DNA of 64,000 nucleotides from Streptomyces spinoverrucosus (GCF_015712165.1 NZ_JADPZX010000001.1:4848001-4912000), one strand, 5' to 3'; positions 34,841 through 43,715 are shown, numbered from the stretch's first letter. Notes: generated by a model not told the origin, from the letters alone. Numbers and translations: made by a program.

Positions 34841-35647
34841 TCACCGCCCCCGGTACTCAGGACTCCTGCGCTCCACGAAACTCGCCAGGCCCTCGCGGGC
34901 GTCCTCCGTCGTCATGTTGATCTCCTGGGCGGCGGCCTCGGCGGCGAAGGCGGCGGCGCGGTCGGTGTCGAGGGAGGCGTTGACGAGCTGCTTGGTGAGG
35001 GCGAGGGCGCGGGTGGGAGCGGCGGCGAGGCGTGTGGCCCACTCGGCGGCCGTCTTGTTCAACTCACCGTCCGGTACGACCCGGTTGACCAGGCCGAGGC
35101 GTTCGGCGTCGGCGGCGGAGAGGGCGTCGCCGAAGAACATCAGCTCCTTGGCGCGCTGCGGGCCGATCAGGCGCGGGAGAAGGTACGCGCCGCCGCCGTC
35201 CGGCACGAGGGCCCGGCGTACGAACACCTCGATGAACTTGGCCGATTCCGCGGCGAGTACGAGGTCGCAGGCGAACGCGAGGTGAGCGCCGAGGCCGGCC
35301 GCCGTGCCGTTCACGGCGGCGATGACGGGCTTCTCGCAGTCGAGGACGGCGGCGATCAGCCGCTGGGCGCCGATCCGGAGCGTACGCGCCACGTCACCGG
35401 CGATCCGCTCCCCGCCCACCGCCCCGCCCCGCAGGTCGGCGCCCGCACAGAAACCGCGCCCGGTACCGGTGAGGACGACGGCTCGTACGTCCGGGTCGGC
35501 GGAGGCATCGGCGAGCAGGGCGATCAGCTGGTCGCGCAGGTCGGGGGTGAGGGCGTTGAGGGCTTCGGGGCGGTTGAGGGCGATGCGTGAGACGTGATTG
35601 TCAGTGGTGTGCCGTATCACTGACTCAGCGGACTTTTCCGGCTCCAC
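34841..35647 (-). CDS. Enoyl-CoA hydratase/isomerase family protein
   Basis: 268 residues with the crotonase fold: SRIALNRPEALNALTPDLRD, oxyanion-hole segments RGFCAGADLRGG and NGTAAGLGAHLAFACDLVLA, then VRRALVPDGGGAYLLPRLIG. The position of the second catalytic Glu of true hydratases is Asp here (VPDGGG), as in isomerase and PaaG-like members, so double-bond isomerisation is as likely as hydration. GTG 35647 follows GGAG with good spacing. It runs in the same direction as, and 58 bp downstream of, the large synthetase-like gene 35706-37934, so it is probably in its operon. Confidence 0.9.
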   Translation of the reverse strand: MEPEKSAESVIRHTTDNHVSRIALNRPEALNALTPDLRDQLIALLADASADPDVRAVVLTGTGRGFCAGADLRGGAVGGERIAGDVARTLRIGAQRLIAAVLDCEKPVIAAVNGTAAGLGAHLAFACDLVLAAESAKFIEVFVRRALVPDGGGAYLLPRLIGPQRAKELMFFGDALSAADAERLGLVNRVVPDGELNKTAAEWATRLAAAPTRALALTKQLVNASLDTDRAAAFAAEAAAQEINMTTEDAREGLASFVERRSPEYRGR

Positions 35648-35705
35648 GGAATTCTCCGGCTCTTCTTGGTATGCCTAAGTACGGGGGGAATGGCGCATGT
35701 TCGAC

Positions 35706-37934
35706 TCAGCTGCACACCGCCAACGCGTCCAGCGCCACCGCCCCCTGTCCCTGGGGCAGGATCATCAGTGGGTTGATGTCCAGTTCCGCGAGCTGGTCGC
35801 CGAGTTCCAGGGCCATGCGCTGGACGCGGAGGACGACCTCGACCAGGGCGTCCAGGTCGGACGGGGGGCGGCCGCGGACGCCGTCGAGAAGTGCGCGTCC
35901 GCGCAGGGCGGCGAGCGCGTCGCGGGCCTGCTCCTCGCCGAACGGCGGCACGCAGACGGCGGTGTCCCGCAGCACCTCGACGAGCACTCCGCCGAGCCCC
36001 ACCGTCACGGTCGGGCCGAAGAGATCGTCGTGGGTGATGCCGACGACCATCTCGACGCCCTGCTCGACCATCTGGCAGACCAGGACGCCGTCCAGCGGGA
36101 CGCCCTCGTAGCGGGCGATGTCGGTCAGTTCGCGGTAGGCGTCGCGGACCTGGGCGGCCGAGGTCAGGCCGATCTTCACCAGGCCCAGTTCGGTCTTGTG
36201 GGCGAGCTGGGCGCCGGACGCCTTCATCACCACCGGGTAGCCGACCAGCCCCGCCGCCCGCACGGCCGCCGCCGCGCTGGTCACCAGCTGTTCGCGCGGC
36301 ACCCGGATGCCGTACGCCCGCAGCAGCTGCTTGGCCGCGTGCTCGCTCAGCTGCTGTCCTGGGCGCATCAGCTCGCGCGCCTTGCGGAAGGAGGGCGAGG
36401 GCGTGCGCGGGGCGTCGTCGAAGGGGGAGCGGTAGGAGCTGACGAAGCGGTGGTGGGAGAGGTAGGCGCGGACGGCGGTGAGGCAGTTGCCCACCGTGCG
36501 GAAGGTCGCCACGCGCGAGGAGCCGAGCAGCACCTCCCGGTACGCCGGCTCGGTGCCGACCGGCGAGCCCCACACCACGCACACCAGCTTGTCCGTCTGC
36601 TCCGCCGCGTCCACCAGGTCCCGCACGAGCCGGTCGCTGAGCGGCGGGAAGGGACCGGTGATCGGGCAGATCAGCACCCCGACCTCCGGGTCGGCGAGGA
36701 TCGCGTCGATGATCTTCCGGCCCCGCCAGTCGCCCACCGGGTGACCGCCGTTGTCGACCGGGTTGGCCACGCTCAGATACGGCGGGATCCACTGGTGCAG
36801 CTCGGTCTGCCGGGCCTCGGACAGCACCGGCAGCCGCAGTCCCGCCGCGGTCGCCAGGTCGGCGACGTGCGCGCCCGTGCCGCCCGAGATCGAATAGACG
36901 ACCACACCGTCGGCGCGCGGCGGCCGGGCGCGGGCCAACAGGGCGGCGGTGTCCTGGAGTTCGTCGAGCCCGTCGACCCGGATCACGCCGTACTGCCGCA
37001 TCGCCGCGTCCACCACCGCGTCCGCTCCGGTCAGCTTGCCGGTGTGGGAGGCGGCCGTACGGGCGCCGGTCTCCGTGCGGCCCACCTTGACCGCGACCAC
37101 CGGCACCTTGCGCCGGGCGGCCCGGTCGGCGGCGAGGAGGAAGGAGCGGCCGTCCTTCAGGCCCTCGACGTAGGCGGCGATGGCGCCGACCTCGGGGCGT
37201 TCGGCGAAGTAGGAGATGAAGTCGGCGCTCTCCAGGTCGGCCTCGTTGCCGGTGGGCGCCCAGTGCGAGAGGCGGATGCCGAGTTCCTGGAGGGCGAAGA
37301 CGGGGCGGCCCTGGTGGCCGGACTGGGTGATGAGCGCGATCGCCGGTCCGTCCAGGTCGTCGCGGAAGCCCTCGAAGGCGTTCAGGTTGGTGTTCGGCCC
37401 CAGGAGGCGCAGGCCGGAGCGGCGGACGGCGGCGGCGAGTCGGGCCTGCGCGGCGGCGCCCTCCTCGCCGGTCTCCGCGAAACCGGAGGCGAACGCCACC
37501 GCGAACCTGACCTTGGCCTCGGCGAGTTCCTCGACGACGGGGAGGGGGTCGGCGACCAGCAGTACGGCGAGATCGACCTGTTCGGGCAGATCGGCGACGG
37601 AGGGGGCGCAGGGTAGGCCGAAGACGGACCGACGGGTGGGGTGCACCGGGTGCAGCCGCGCGCCGACCCGCTCGGCCCAGGTGATCAGCTGCCGCGTGAT
37701 GCCGGTGTTCGGGCGTCCCTCGGCGTCCGAGGCGCCGATCACGGCGACGGACTCGGGTCGGAAGAAGCGGTCCAGGTCGGGGACGTCGGCGTACAGCGGG
37801 CGGCCGCTGACGTCGACGTCGTCCACGTCGGCCGCACGGCCGTGGACGGCGGGGCCGGGCCGCCCGTCGCCGCAGGCGATGACCCGGGCCCGGCGGGCGT
37901 CGGTGGTGAGGGTGCCGTGGGTTGATCCAAGCAT
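35706..37934 (-). CDS. ADP-forming acyl/acetate-CoA ligase family protein
   Basis: 742 residues with the alpha-beta fusion of NDP-forming acyl-CoA synthetases. A CoA-binding Rossmann domain (~55-180: FFRPESVAVIGASDAEGRPN) is followed by succinyl-CoA-synthetase-like domains (ALITQSGHQGRPVFA; GRTETGARTAASHTGKLTGA with the His-Thr-Gly signature) and a C-terminal ATP-grasp domain (AKQLLRAYGIRVPREQLVTS, GYPVVMKASGAQLAHKTELG, AELDINPLMILPQGQGAVAL). Activity is reversible acyl-CoA/ATP interconversion; no acetyltransferase domain is attached. The start is ATG 37934. Two operators lie 34-74 bp upstream. Confidence 0.92.
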   Translation of the reverse strand: MLGSTHGTLTTDARRARVIACGDGRPGPAVHGRAADVDDVDVSGRPLYADVPDLDRFFRPESVAVIGASDAEGRPNTGITRQLITWAERVGARLHPVHPTRRSVFGLPCAPSVADLPEQVDLAVLLVADPLPVVEELAEAKVRFAVAFASGFAETGEEGAAAQARLAAAVRRSGLRLLGPNTNLNAFEGFRDDLDGPAIALITQSGHQGRPVFALQELGIRLSHWAPTGNEADLESADFISYFAERPEVGAIAAYVEGLKDGRSFLLAADRAARRKVPVVAVKVGRTETGARTAASHTGKLTGADAVVDAAMRQYGVIRVDGLDELQDTAALLARARPPRADGVVVYSISGGTGAHVADLATAAGLRLPVLSEARQTELHQWIPPYLSVANPVDNGGHPVGDWRGRKIIDAILADPEVGVLICPITGPFPPLSDRLVRDLVDAAEQTDKLVCVVWGSPVGTEPAYREVLLGSSRVATFRTVGNCLTAVRAYLSHHRFVSSYRSPFDDAPRTPSPSFRKARELMRPGQQLSEHAAKQLLRAYGIRVPREQLVTSAAAAVRAAGLVGYPVVMKASGAQLAHKTELGLVKIGLTSAAQVRDAYRELTDIARYEGVPLDGVLVCQMVEQGVEMVVGITHDDLFGPTVTVGLGGVLVEVLRDTAVCVPPFGEEQARDALAALRGRALLDGVRGRPPSDLDALVEVVLRVQRMALELGDQLAELDINPLMILPQGQGAVALDALAVCS

Positions 37935-37967
37935 CGGTCCGCCCGCTTCCGTGTGACGGCGTTATTA

Positions 37968-37984
37968 ACTGACGCCCTGTCAGA
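37968..37984. promoter_or_regulatory. Regulon operator copy 5
   Basis: ACTGACGCCCTGTCAGA, over the predicted transcription start of the ADP-forming ligase gene. The minus-strand -10 TAATCT lies at 37982-37987. Confidence 0.75.
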
Positions 37985-37991
37985 TTACTGA

Positions 37992-38008
37992 ACTGACGCA
38001 GGGTCAGG
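37992..38008. promoter_or_regulatory. Regulon operator copy 6
   Basis: ACTGACGCAGGGTCAGG, 24 bp centre to centre from copy 5 and lying in the -10/-35 spacer and -35 region of the same promoter. The half-sites are good but the centre is divergent. Confidence 0.65.
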
Positions 38009-38052
38009 AAATGGTCGTGCGGGCGGAATTGGTGCGGGCGCGGGGCTGTTGG

Positions 38053-39321
38053 TCAGCCTGGGAGGCGGGACACCCGGTCGGCGCTTCTTCGGGCGACGGC
38101 TCTGGCGATCTTCTCCGCGTCGATGGCGAGTTCGCGGAGCATGCCGCTGATGGGGTTGGTGAAGCCCGTGAAGTACAGGTCGGGGGCGTTTTTCGGGGTG
38201 CGGGCGCCGTGCGTGACGGGTTTGCCGCGGCTGTCGAGGACGTCGAGGTGGCCGAGGAGGGGATCGAGGGCGCGGACATAGCCGGTGGCCGCGATGACCG
38301 CGTCGGGGCCGATGCGGTCGCCGTCGGCCAGGACGACCTTGTCGCCGTCGAAGGCGTCCACCGCGGCCACGATCTCCACCTTGCCCTTGCGGACCGCGTC
38401 GATGAGGCCGACGTCCTGGACCGGGATCGAGCCCTCGGTGACCCTGCTGTACAGGCCGGTGTCGGGGCGGGGCAGGCCGTGCTCGGCGAGGTCGGGCACG
38501 CTGACCTTGGCCATCGGCCGGGCGAGCCGGTCGACCAGGCCGACCGGGAGACGGCGGACGAGGACGCCGGTGTACTGGGCGGCCCAGCCGGCGGTGGAGC
38601 GGCGGACGATGTGCGGCGCGGTGCGCACCGAGAGCCGTACGTGCGACGCCCCGCCCTCGACGAGGTCGACGGCGATCTCCGCGCCGGTGTTGCCGACGCC
38701 GACGACCAGGACGTCCCGGCCGGCGTAGGGGGCGGGGTTGCGGTAGGCGGAGGCGTGCAGGAGCTCGCCGGTGTAGGTGTCGCGGCCGGGCCAGTCCGGG
38801 ATGCGCGGGGTGTGGTTGTAGCCGGTGGCGACGACGACCGCGCCGCCGGTCAGCCGACGGCCGCCGGTGGCGTGCAGCAGCCAGCCGGTCCCGTCGGGTG
38901 CGCGTTCGACGCGGGAGACCTCGACGCCGGTGACGATCTCCAGCTCGTGGTGCTCGGCGTACTTCTCCAGATACCGCACGACGTCGTCCCGGGACACCCA
39001 CCGCCCGAACCGGCGCGGCATCGGCAGTCCGGGCAGGGCGGACAGGCGCCGGGTGGTGTGCAGATGCAGCCGGTCGTAGTGCCGTCGCCAGGAGGCACCT
39101 ACGCTGTCGGACTTCTCCAGCACGACGGCCCGAATGCCGCGGGCCCGCAGGGCATGGGCGGCGGCGAGTCCACCGGGCCCGGCGCCGATGACGTAGACGG
39201 GCCGATCGGCGGGCGGCGCCTGCCGCGCGGTGCGGCTGCCCTTCTGCCGCGGGACCTGCACGGCTTGAGGCCGTGCGGCCTTCGGGTCCTCTTCGTTGGT
39301 GGGCGCTGTGGAGTCGGGCAT
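38053..39321 (-). CDS. Flavin-containing NAD(P)H-dependent monooxygenase
   Basis: 422 residues, FMO/Baeyer-Villiger-like. The FAD motif is YVIGAGPGGLAAAHALRARG near residue 43, the NADPH motif VLVVGVGNTGAEIAVDLVEG near 195, and ATGYNHTPRIPDWPG with DAVIAATGYVRALD are the ATG motifs of the family. The hydrophilic N-terminal extension of about 40 residues is unusual. It oxygenates an organic substrate using NADPH and O2. I chose ATG 39321; GTG 39339 is an alternative. The downstream gene has its own operator-controlled promoter. Confidence 0.9.
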   Translation of the reverse strand: MPDSTAPTNEEDPKAARPQAVQVPRQKGSRTARQAPPADRPVYVIGAGPGGLAAAHALRARGIRAVVLEKSDSVGASWRRHYDRLHLHTTRRLSALPGLPMPRRFGRWVSRDDVVRYLEKYAEHHELEIVTGVEVSRVERAPDGTGWLLHATGGRRLTGGAVVVATGYNHTPRIPDWPGRDTYTGELLHASAYRNPAPYAGRDVLVVGVGNTGAEIAVDLVEGGASHVRLSVRTAPHIVRRSTAGWAAQYTGVLVRRLPVGLVDRLARPMAKVSVPDLAEHGLPRPDTGLYSRVTEGSIPVQDVGLIDAVRKGKVEIVAAVDAFDGDKVVLADGDRIGPDAVIAATGYVRALDPLLGHLDVLDSRGKPVTHGARTPKNAPDLYFTGFTNPISGMLRELAIDAEKIARAVARRSADRVSRLPG

Positions 39322-39483
39322 GGTCCGGAGCGTAACCACATGCCGGGTTGATGGGTCTCGGTCAAGACCGGAATTGGTTGCGGATCGATCACGGGTGGGG
39401 GAGGAGTGGGTGGGGCTTGTGGCGTAGGGAGATCGGTTGTGTGCGATCGGCGGAGGTGAGGACTACTTCTTGGCGGACCTCCC

Positions 39484-41118
39484 CTAGTAACCCGTGTAAC
39501 CCGTGTAGCCCGTCACCTTCGCGATCCAAGTGATGAAGTCGCCGGGATCGGTGTTCGCGCCGTGGCCCTCGTCCCAGTAGTAGAGGTGGTTCACCTCGTC
39601 GCCGAGGCCCGCCGCCGCGGCGGCGATGTTGGCGGAGACGGTGTGCGAGGTGTCGGTGTCCTTGGTGCCGAGCCGGATCCACCAGTGCTTGGCGCGCTGG
39701 GGATTGGCCTTCTCGACGAGGAAGTACATCGGGTTCATCAGCCGCAGCTTCTCGGGGATGTCGCTGTCGAGCCGCTTGCCGCTCAGTCCCGTGGTGTCGT
39801 TCCGCTGACCGTACGCCGTGAAGTGCCTGGCCTGCGTGGTACCGGTGCCGAACAGGTTGTTCTCGCCCGTCGACAGGTCGAAGGCGTCGAAGGAGGGCGC
39901 GTCCTTCTTGCGGGCGCCCACGTGGGTGAGGAAATCGTCCCAGGTGAAGATGGCCTTCTTGCCGTCCCAGGTGATGAAGGTGTTGGCGGCCAGGTAGGTC
40001 GCGCGCTCGGAGTCCGACAGGGCCTTGAGGTAGGTGGTGGCCGACGGCTGCATGTACTGCCTGACGAGGTACTCGTCGTAGTTGCGGGCGGTGAGGAGGC
40101 CGAAGCCGTTCAGGCCCCTCAGCTTCAGGGCGGCCTGGTACTCGGCGAACTGCGCCTTGAGTTCCTTCGACACCGTCTGGTCGACCTGGCTTCCGCCGCC
40201 CAGGGTGTTGGTGCCCCAGTTCCACTCGTAGGCGCCGTCGGCGTGCTCCAGGTCGGTGATCGGGCACCAGGCGCCGGTGGCGAAGATGGCGTCGGAGGCG
40301 TCGGCCGCGCCGAGTTCCTTGAGGTACTTGTCGTACAGCCTGCTGTCGCCGGACGCGCCGAGCAGCGACGACAGGGCGCCGCCGGCGCTGGTGCCGGAGG
40401 AGACGATGCGGTCGGTGTTGCCCGGGATGCGGCCCTTGTTGGCGCGGACGTAACGGACGGCGGCCTTCAGGTCGACGATCGCCGCGGGCGCGGTGCCGTA
40501 GTACTCGCCCTCGGCGTTCTTGAGCGTACGGCCGCGGGCACCCGGCTCGACGACGACGTACCCGGCGGCCAGCGCCAGCTTCGGCAGGCTGACCATCTCG
40601 CCGCGGGCGTTCACCATCGCGTTGCCGCCGGACTGCACCTCCCCGCCGGCGGACGCCGAGGCACTGGGAGAGGCGCTCGCGCCCCCGCCCGGCATCCCGG
40701 TCGTCCCGCCCCCGCCCACACCGGTGGCCTCCGCCACGGACGAGGGCATGTAGCCGCCGACCGAGTTGGCGAGGAGGACGGGCGCGTTCGACGCGTCCAC
40801 GGCCGTACCGTCGATTTCGACCGGGACGCTGACGTTCAGGCACTGATAGGTCTCGTCGACCGGCTTGGCGACGTACGTGATCGCCTTCCAGAAGTGGTAC
40901 GTCACCTCGTGGTCGGTGCCGTCGGCGTCGGTGATGGTGGTCGTCAGCTTCTTGTAGCCGTCGGGGTCGAAGACCAGGGAGCCCGAGGCCGACGAGGATG
41001 CCGTAGAGGTGTCGTCCGACGCCTGGGCGCTGAGGGCGATGCCCCCGACCGCCGCGACGCCCGCGGTGGCTCCGATCCCCATGACGACGCTCCTGCGCTT
41101 GACTGCCCGGTGCTTCAC
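39484..41118 (-). CDS. Secreted alpha/beta-hydrolase, subtype-B tannase / feruloyl-esterase-like
   Basis: 544 residues. The N-terminus KRRSVVMGIGATAGVAAVGG carries twin arginines and a hydrophobic stretch, a probable Tat signal with cleavage near AQASDD. The nucleophile motif is SSGTSAGGALSSLLG (Gly-x-Ser-x-Gly). A late DEGHGANTDPGDFITWI supplies the probable catalytic His. A Ser/Gly/Ala-rich low-complexity linker (GGGASASPSASASAGG) lies near residue 165. It would act outside the cell on an ester, possibly releasing a growth substrate. GTG 41118 follows AAAGGAG with ideal spacing. The C-terminus is the repeat GYTGYTGY, from a 9-bp tandem repeat. Confidence 0.85.
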   Translation of the reverse strand: MKHRAVKRRSVVMGIGATAGVAAVGGIALSAQASDDTSTASSSASGSLVFDPDGYKKLTTTITDADGTDHEVTYHFWKAITYVAKPVDETYQCLNVSVPVEIDGTAVDASNAPVLLANSVGGYMPSSVAEATGVGGGGTTGMPGGGASASPSASASAGGEVQSGGNAMVNARGEMVSLPKLALAAGYVVVEPGARGRTLKNAEGEYYGTAPAAIVDLKAAVRYVRANKGRIPGNTDRIVSSGTSAGGALSSLLGASGDSRLYDKYLKELGAADASDAIFATGAWCPITDLEHADGAYEWNWGTNTLGGGSQVDQTVSKELKAQFAEYQAALKLRGLNGFGLLTARNYDEYLVRQYMQPSATTYLKALSDSERATYLAANTFITWDGKKAIFTWDDFLTHVGARKKDAPSFDAFDLSTGENNLFGTGTTQARHFTAYGQRNDTTGLSGKRLDSDIPEKLRLMNPMYFLVEKANPQRAKHWWIRLGTKDTDTSHTVSANIAAAAAGLGDEVNHLYYWDEGHGANTDPGDFITWIAKVTGYTGYTGY

Positions 41119-41210
41119 AGTTCGACTCCTTTGGATTGTGGGCTTGCGTCGGTGAACGTAGCGCCGGTGCGAACAAAATTGCCAACAATCCAGGCGCATT
41201 CATGGGGGAT

Positions 41211-41267
41211 GCACAGCTTCACGGCGGGGGCACAGCTTCACGGCGGAGGCACAGCTTCACCCGCGCC
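41211..41267. repeat. Three tandem 19-bp repeats
   Basis: GCACAGCTTCACGGCGGGG at 41211, 41230 and 41249; the third copy diverges in its last eight bases. They lie between the divergent tannase-like and DoxX genes, ending 27 bp before an operator. They may be regulator half-sites or a slippage product. Confidence 0.65.
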
Positions 41268-41293
41268 CGCACAGGTATTCCTCGCCCGCCCAA

Positions 41294-41310
41294 TCTGACG
41301 TACCGTCAGA
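41294..41310. promoter_or_regulatory. Regulon operator copy 7 (best palindrome)
   Basis: TCTGACGTACCGTCAGA; with flanking bases the arms are perfect for 9 bp each around a 3-bp centre. The site ends three bases before the DoxX ATG, leaving no room for a Shine-Dalgarno sequence. Confidence 0.85.
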
Positions 41311-41313
41311 TTC

Positions 41314-41763
41314 ATGGACACGATCTGGCTCACCGGTGCCGAATGGCTGGCCGTGCTGCGGATCGGGCTCGGGCTGTGGTGGTTGGAGAGCTGGCGGCAC
41401 AAGGACAAGAAGACGTGGTTCGAGGGCTCCGGCATCGCCTGGGCCGCCGACGTGGCCGCCAAACACCGCTGGAACACGGTGCGTTCCGGCTTCCGGGCGG
41501 TGGTCGCACCCCGGCCGCGCGTGATGGCGTATGTCGTCGCGTACGCCGAACTCGCCCTGGGTCTGGGGCTGATCGCCGGTTTCCTGACCCCGATCGCCCT
41601 CGTCGGCGGGCTGCTCCTGAACGCCGTCTACTTCGTCCTCATGATCCACGACTGGGCCGAGCAGGGGCAGAACCTGATGATGGCGCTGATCTCCGCGGTC
41701 GCGCTCTTCGGGATGTCCTGGCAGGCGTGGTCACTGGACGGGGCACTGGGGTGGTTCCTGTGA
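41314..41763 (+). CDS. DoxX-family membrane protein
   Basis: 149 residues with four hydrophobic segments (LAVLRIGLGLWWLESWRHKD; VMAYVVAYAELALGLGLIAG; LTPIALVGGLLLNAVYFVLM; LMMALISAVALFGMSWQAWS). DoxX-like proteins are small quinone-associated membrane subunits often found with oxidative catabolism. The ATG at 41314 lies directly against the operator with no ribosome-binding sequence, so translation from a leaderless or very short-leader mRNA is implied. It overlaps the DUF35 gene start by four bases (GTGA). Confidence 0.88.
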   Translation: MDTIWLTGAEWLAVLRIGLGLWWLESWRHKDKKTWFEGSGIAWAADVAAKHRWNTVRSGFRAVVAPRPRVMAYVVAYAELALGLGLIAGFLTPIALVGGLLLNAVYFVLMIHDWAEQGQNLMMALISAVALFGMSWQAWSLDGALGWFL

Positions 41764-42176
41764 GTGCGCGGTACGACGTACCGGAGACGGACGCCTTCAC
41801 GCGGACGTACTGGGACGCGGCCGCGCGCGGTCGGCTGCTGGTGCGGCGGTGCGGGGCGTGCGGCCGGGCGCATCACTACCCCCGCGAGTTCTGCCCGCAC
41901 TGCTGGAGCGAGGACGTGACCTGGGAGGAGGCGAGCGGCCGCGCCACCCTCTACACCTGGTCCGTGGTCCACCGGAACGACCTCCCGCCCTTCGGCGAAC
42001 GCACCCCGTACGTCGCCGCGGTCGTCGACCTCGCGGAGGGCCCGCGGATGATGACGGAGATCATCGGACACGAGGGCGAGGGCGAGGGCGGGGGCGAGCT
42101 GCGGGCCGGGGCCCCACTGGCGGTCGACTTCCGGGAGGGCGTCCCGGTGTTCCGGGTCGAGCCGAATTCGGGGTGA
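41760..42176 (+). CDS. Zinc-ribbon/OB-fold protein (DUF35), thiolase or aldolase partner
   Basis: 138 residues. The rubredoxin-like zinc ribbon CGACGRAHHYPREFCPHC carries CxxC twice and is followed by an OB-fold (TLYTWSVVHRNDLPPFGERT, YVAAVVDLAEGPRMMTEIIG). DUF35 proteins bind acyl-CoA and form complexes with thiolase-fold enzymes; in mycobacterial cholesterol catabolism a DUF35 domain pairs with the Ltp2 retro-aldolase. The thiolase-fold gene at 44918 is the nearest partner. The start is GTG 41760, coupled to DoxX. Confidence 0.9.
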   Translation: MSARYDVPETDAFTRTYWDAAARGRLLVRRCGACGRAHHYPREFCPHCWSEDVTWEEASGRATLYTWSVVHRNDLPPFGERTPYVAAVVDLAEGPRMMTEIIGHEGEGEGGGELRAGAPLAVDFREGVPVFRVEPNSG

Positions 42177-42207
42177 AACCCGGCGGCCGACAGGTTTGAA
42201 TGGGGTG

Positions 42208-42822
42208 ATGGCCCTGATGAACTCCCGGTCCCTCGCCCACCCCCATCCCGAGCTGTACGGCAACGGGCTGCGCCTGCGCCCCTGGGATCCGGCCTCCGAC
42301 GCGGACGTCGCGACCTGGCTGCGCGGCCTGTCCGACCCGGAGTTCCGGCGCTGGAACACACCCCTGTCCCCGGTCACGGACCTCGCCTCCGCCCGCGCCT
42401 CCCTGCGCGCCAAGGCCGACAGGGCGGTGGACGGCACGGGCGCGTCCTTCCGGATAACCGACGCGGAGACGGGTACGACCCTCGGCCACGTCGGCATCAA
42501 CGAGATCGACCAGGTCTTGAGCATCGCCCGGGTCGGCTACTGGATCCTCCCCGAGGCCCGCGGCCACCGCGCCGCCACCCGCGCCCTGGCCCTCGCCGCC
42601 CGCTGGGCCCTCACCGACCTGGGCCTGCACCGCCTGGAACTCGGGCACGCCGTGGGCCACGACGCCTCCTGCCGCGTAGCCGACCGCTGCGGCTTCCCGT
42701 ACGAGGGGACCCTGCGCGGCGCGATGTGGGAGGCGGACCGCCGCGACGCCTTCCGGGACGTCCACCTGCACGCCCGCCTGGCGACCGACCCGGAGGCCGG
42801 TGCGGTGGTGGTCGAGCCATGA
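42208..42822 (+). CDS. GNAT-family N-acetyltransferase (RimJ/RimL type)
   Basis: About 204 residues. Motif A is seen in RVGYWILPEARGHRAATRAL, where R-G-H-R-A-A replaces the usual Q/R-x-x-G-x-A, and motif B in LHRLELGHAVGHDASCRVAD with RCGFPYEGTLRGAMWEADRR. The N-terminus LRLRPWDPASDADVATWLRG is typical. It acetylates an amine with acetyl-CoA; the substrate is unknown. The start is uncertain among GTG 42205, ATG 42208 and ATG 42217. Its stop overlaps the next acetyltransferase start. Confidence 0.87.
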   Translation: MALMNSRSLAHPHPELYGNGLRLRPWDPASDADVATWLRGLSDPEFRRWNTPLSPVTDLASARASLRAKADRAVDGTGASFRITDAETGTTLGHVGINEIDQVLSIARVGYWILPEARGHRAATRALALAARWALTDLGLHRLELGHAVGHDASCRVADRCGFPYEGTLRGAMWEADRRDAFRDVHLHARLATDPEAGAVVVEP

Positions 42823-43715
42823 GGCCCGCATCCGGCGACGACGGGGCCGCGCCCGGCGCCGCCACCTGGATCCTCACCGAGGACCTCGACGCCTTCCTCA
42901 CCCACGCCGGCCCCTTCCTGCGCTCCCGCCCCGCCCGGCACACCGTCCCCCTCAGCGTGACCGACGAGCTGCGCAGGCGTGGACTCCACATGTACGGGGA
43001 CAAGGCCCCGGTGTTCGGCTTCCTGGAGCGTGCCGGAGCCGTCCGAGCGGTCTGCTTCCGTACGCCCCCGCACGGCCTGTACCTCACCGCCCTCGCCCCC
43101 GACGAGGCCGACGCCCTCGCCGCCCACCTGACGGCCCGGTCGGAGCGGCTTCCCGGCGTCGCCGGTGACCGCGACACCGCCGCCGCCTTCGCCGAGGCCT
43201 GGCGCCGGCACACGGGCGCCGCCTCGGCACTCCTCCAACGCCAGCTGCTCTACCGGCTCGGCACGCTGACGGTCCCGGAGCCCGCCCCGCCCGGCCGGGC
43301 GAGGGTGGCAGACGAGCGGGACCGGGAACAACTCGCCCGCTGGTACGTCGAGTTCACCGAGGACGTGGGCGGGACCCCGGCCCGGGACCCGGCCGCGTGG
43401 GCCGACGCCCGCGTCGCCCACGGCGGCGTCACCCTCTGGGAGAGGCCCGACGGCACCCCCGTCGCCATGGCCTGCGTGACGCCCGAGATCGCCGGTCAGG
43501 TACGGGTGGCGCACGTCTACACCCCGGCTCCCTTCCGGCGACGCGGCTACGCCGGTGCCGTGACGGCCGAGGTGAGCCGCACCGCGGTGGCGGCGGGCGC
43601 CGAGGAGGTACTGCTCTTCACCGACCTGGGCAATCCCACCAGCAACGGGCTGTACCGGCGGATCGGGTACGAGCCGGTGGCGGAGTTCGCGGCGTACGCC
43701 TTCGAAGGCAGGTAG
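42819..43715 (+). CDS. GNAT-family N-acetyltransferase
   Basis: 298 residues. The C-terminal half is the catalytic GNAT domain with VRVAHVYTPAPFRRRGYAGA (motif A, R-x-x-G-Y-A) and LFTDLGNPTSNGLYRRIGYE. The N-terminal half resembles a degenerate second GNAT domain (LYLTALAPDEADALAAHLTA). The ATG overlaps the previous gene's stop (ATGA), so the two acetyltransferases are translationally coupled. The substrate is unknown and no link with the catabolic regulon is evident. Confidence 0.88.
   Translation: MRPASGDDGAAPGAATWILTEDLDAFLTHAGPFLRSRPARHTVPLSVTDELRRRGLHMYGDKAPVFGFLERAGAVRAVCFRTPPHGLYLTALAPDEADALAAHLTARSERLPGVAGDRDTAAAFAEAWRRHTGAASALLQRQLLYRLGTLTVPEPAPPGRARVADERDREQLARWYVEFTEDVGGTPARDPAAWADARVAHGGVTLWERPDGTPVAMACVTPEIAGQVRVAHVYTPAPFRRRGYAGAVTAEVSRTAVAAGAEEVLLFTDLGNPTSNGLYRRIGYEPVAEFAAYAFEGR

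Noticed and set aside
35697..37616. 639-codon plus-strand frame
   Set aside because: It is antisense to the ADP-forming CoA ligase, whose domains are unambiguous.
39562..41298. 578-codon plus-strand frame
   Set aside because: It is antisense to the tannase-like esterase. It lacks motifs and ends inside the 3' regulatory repeats.
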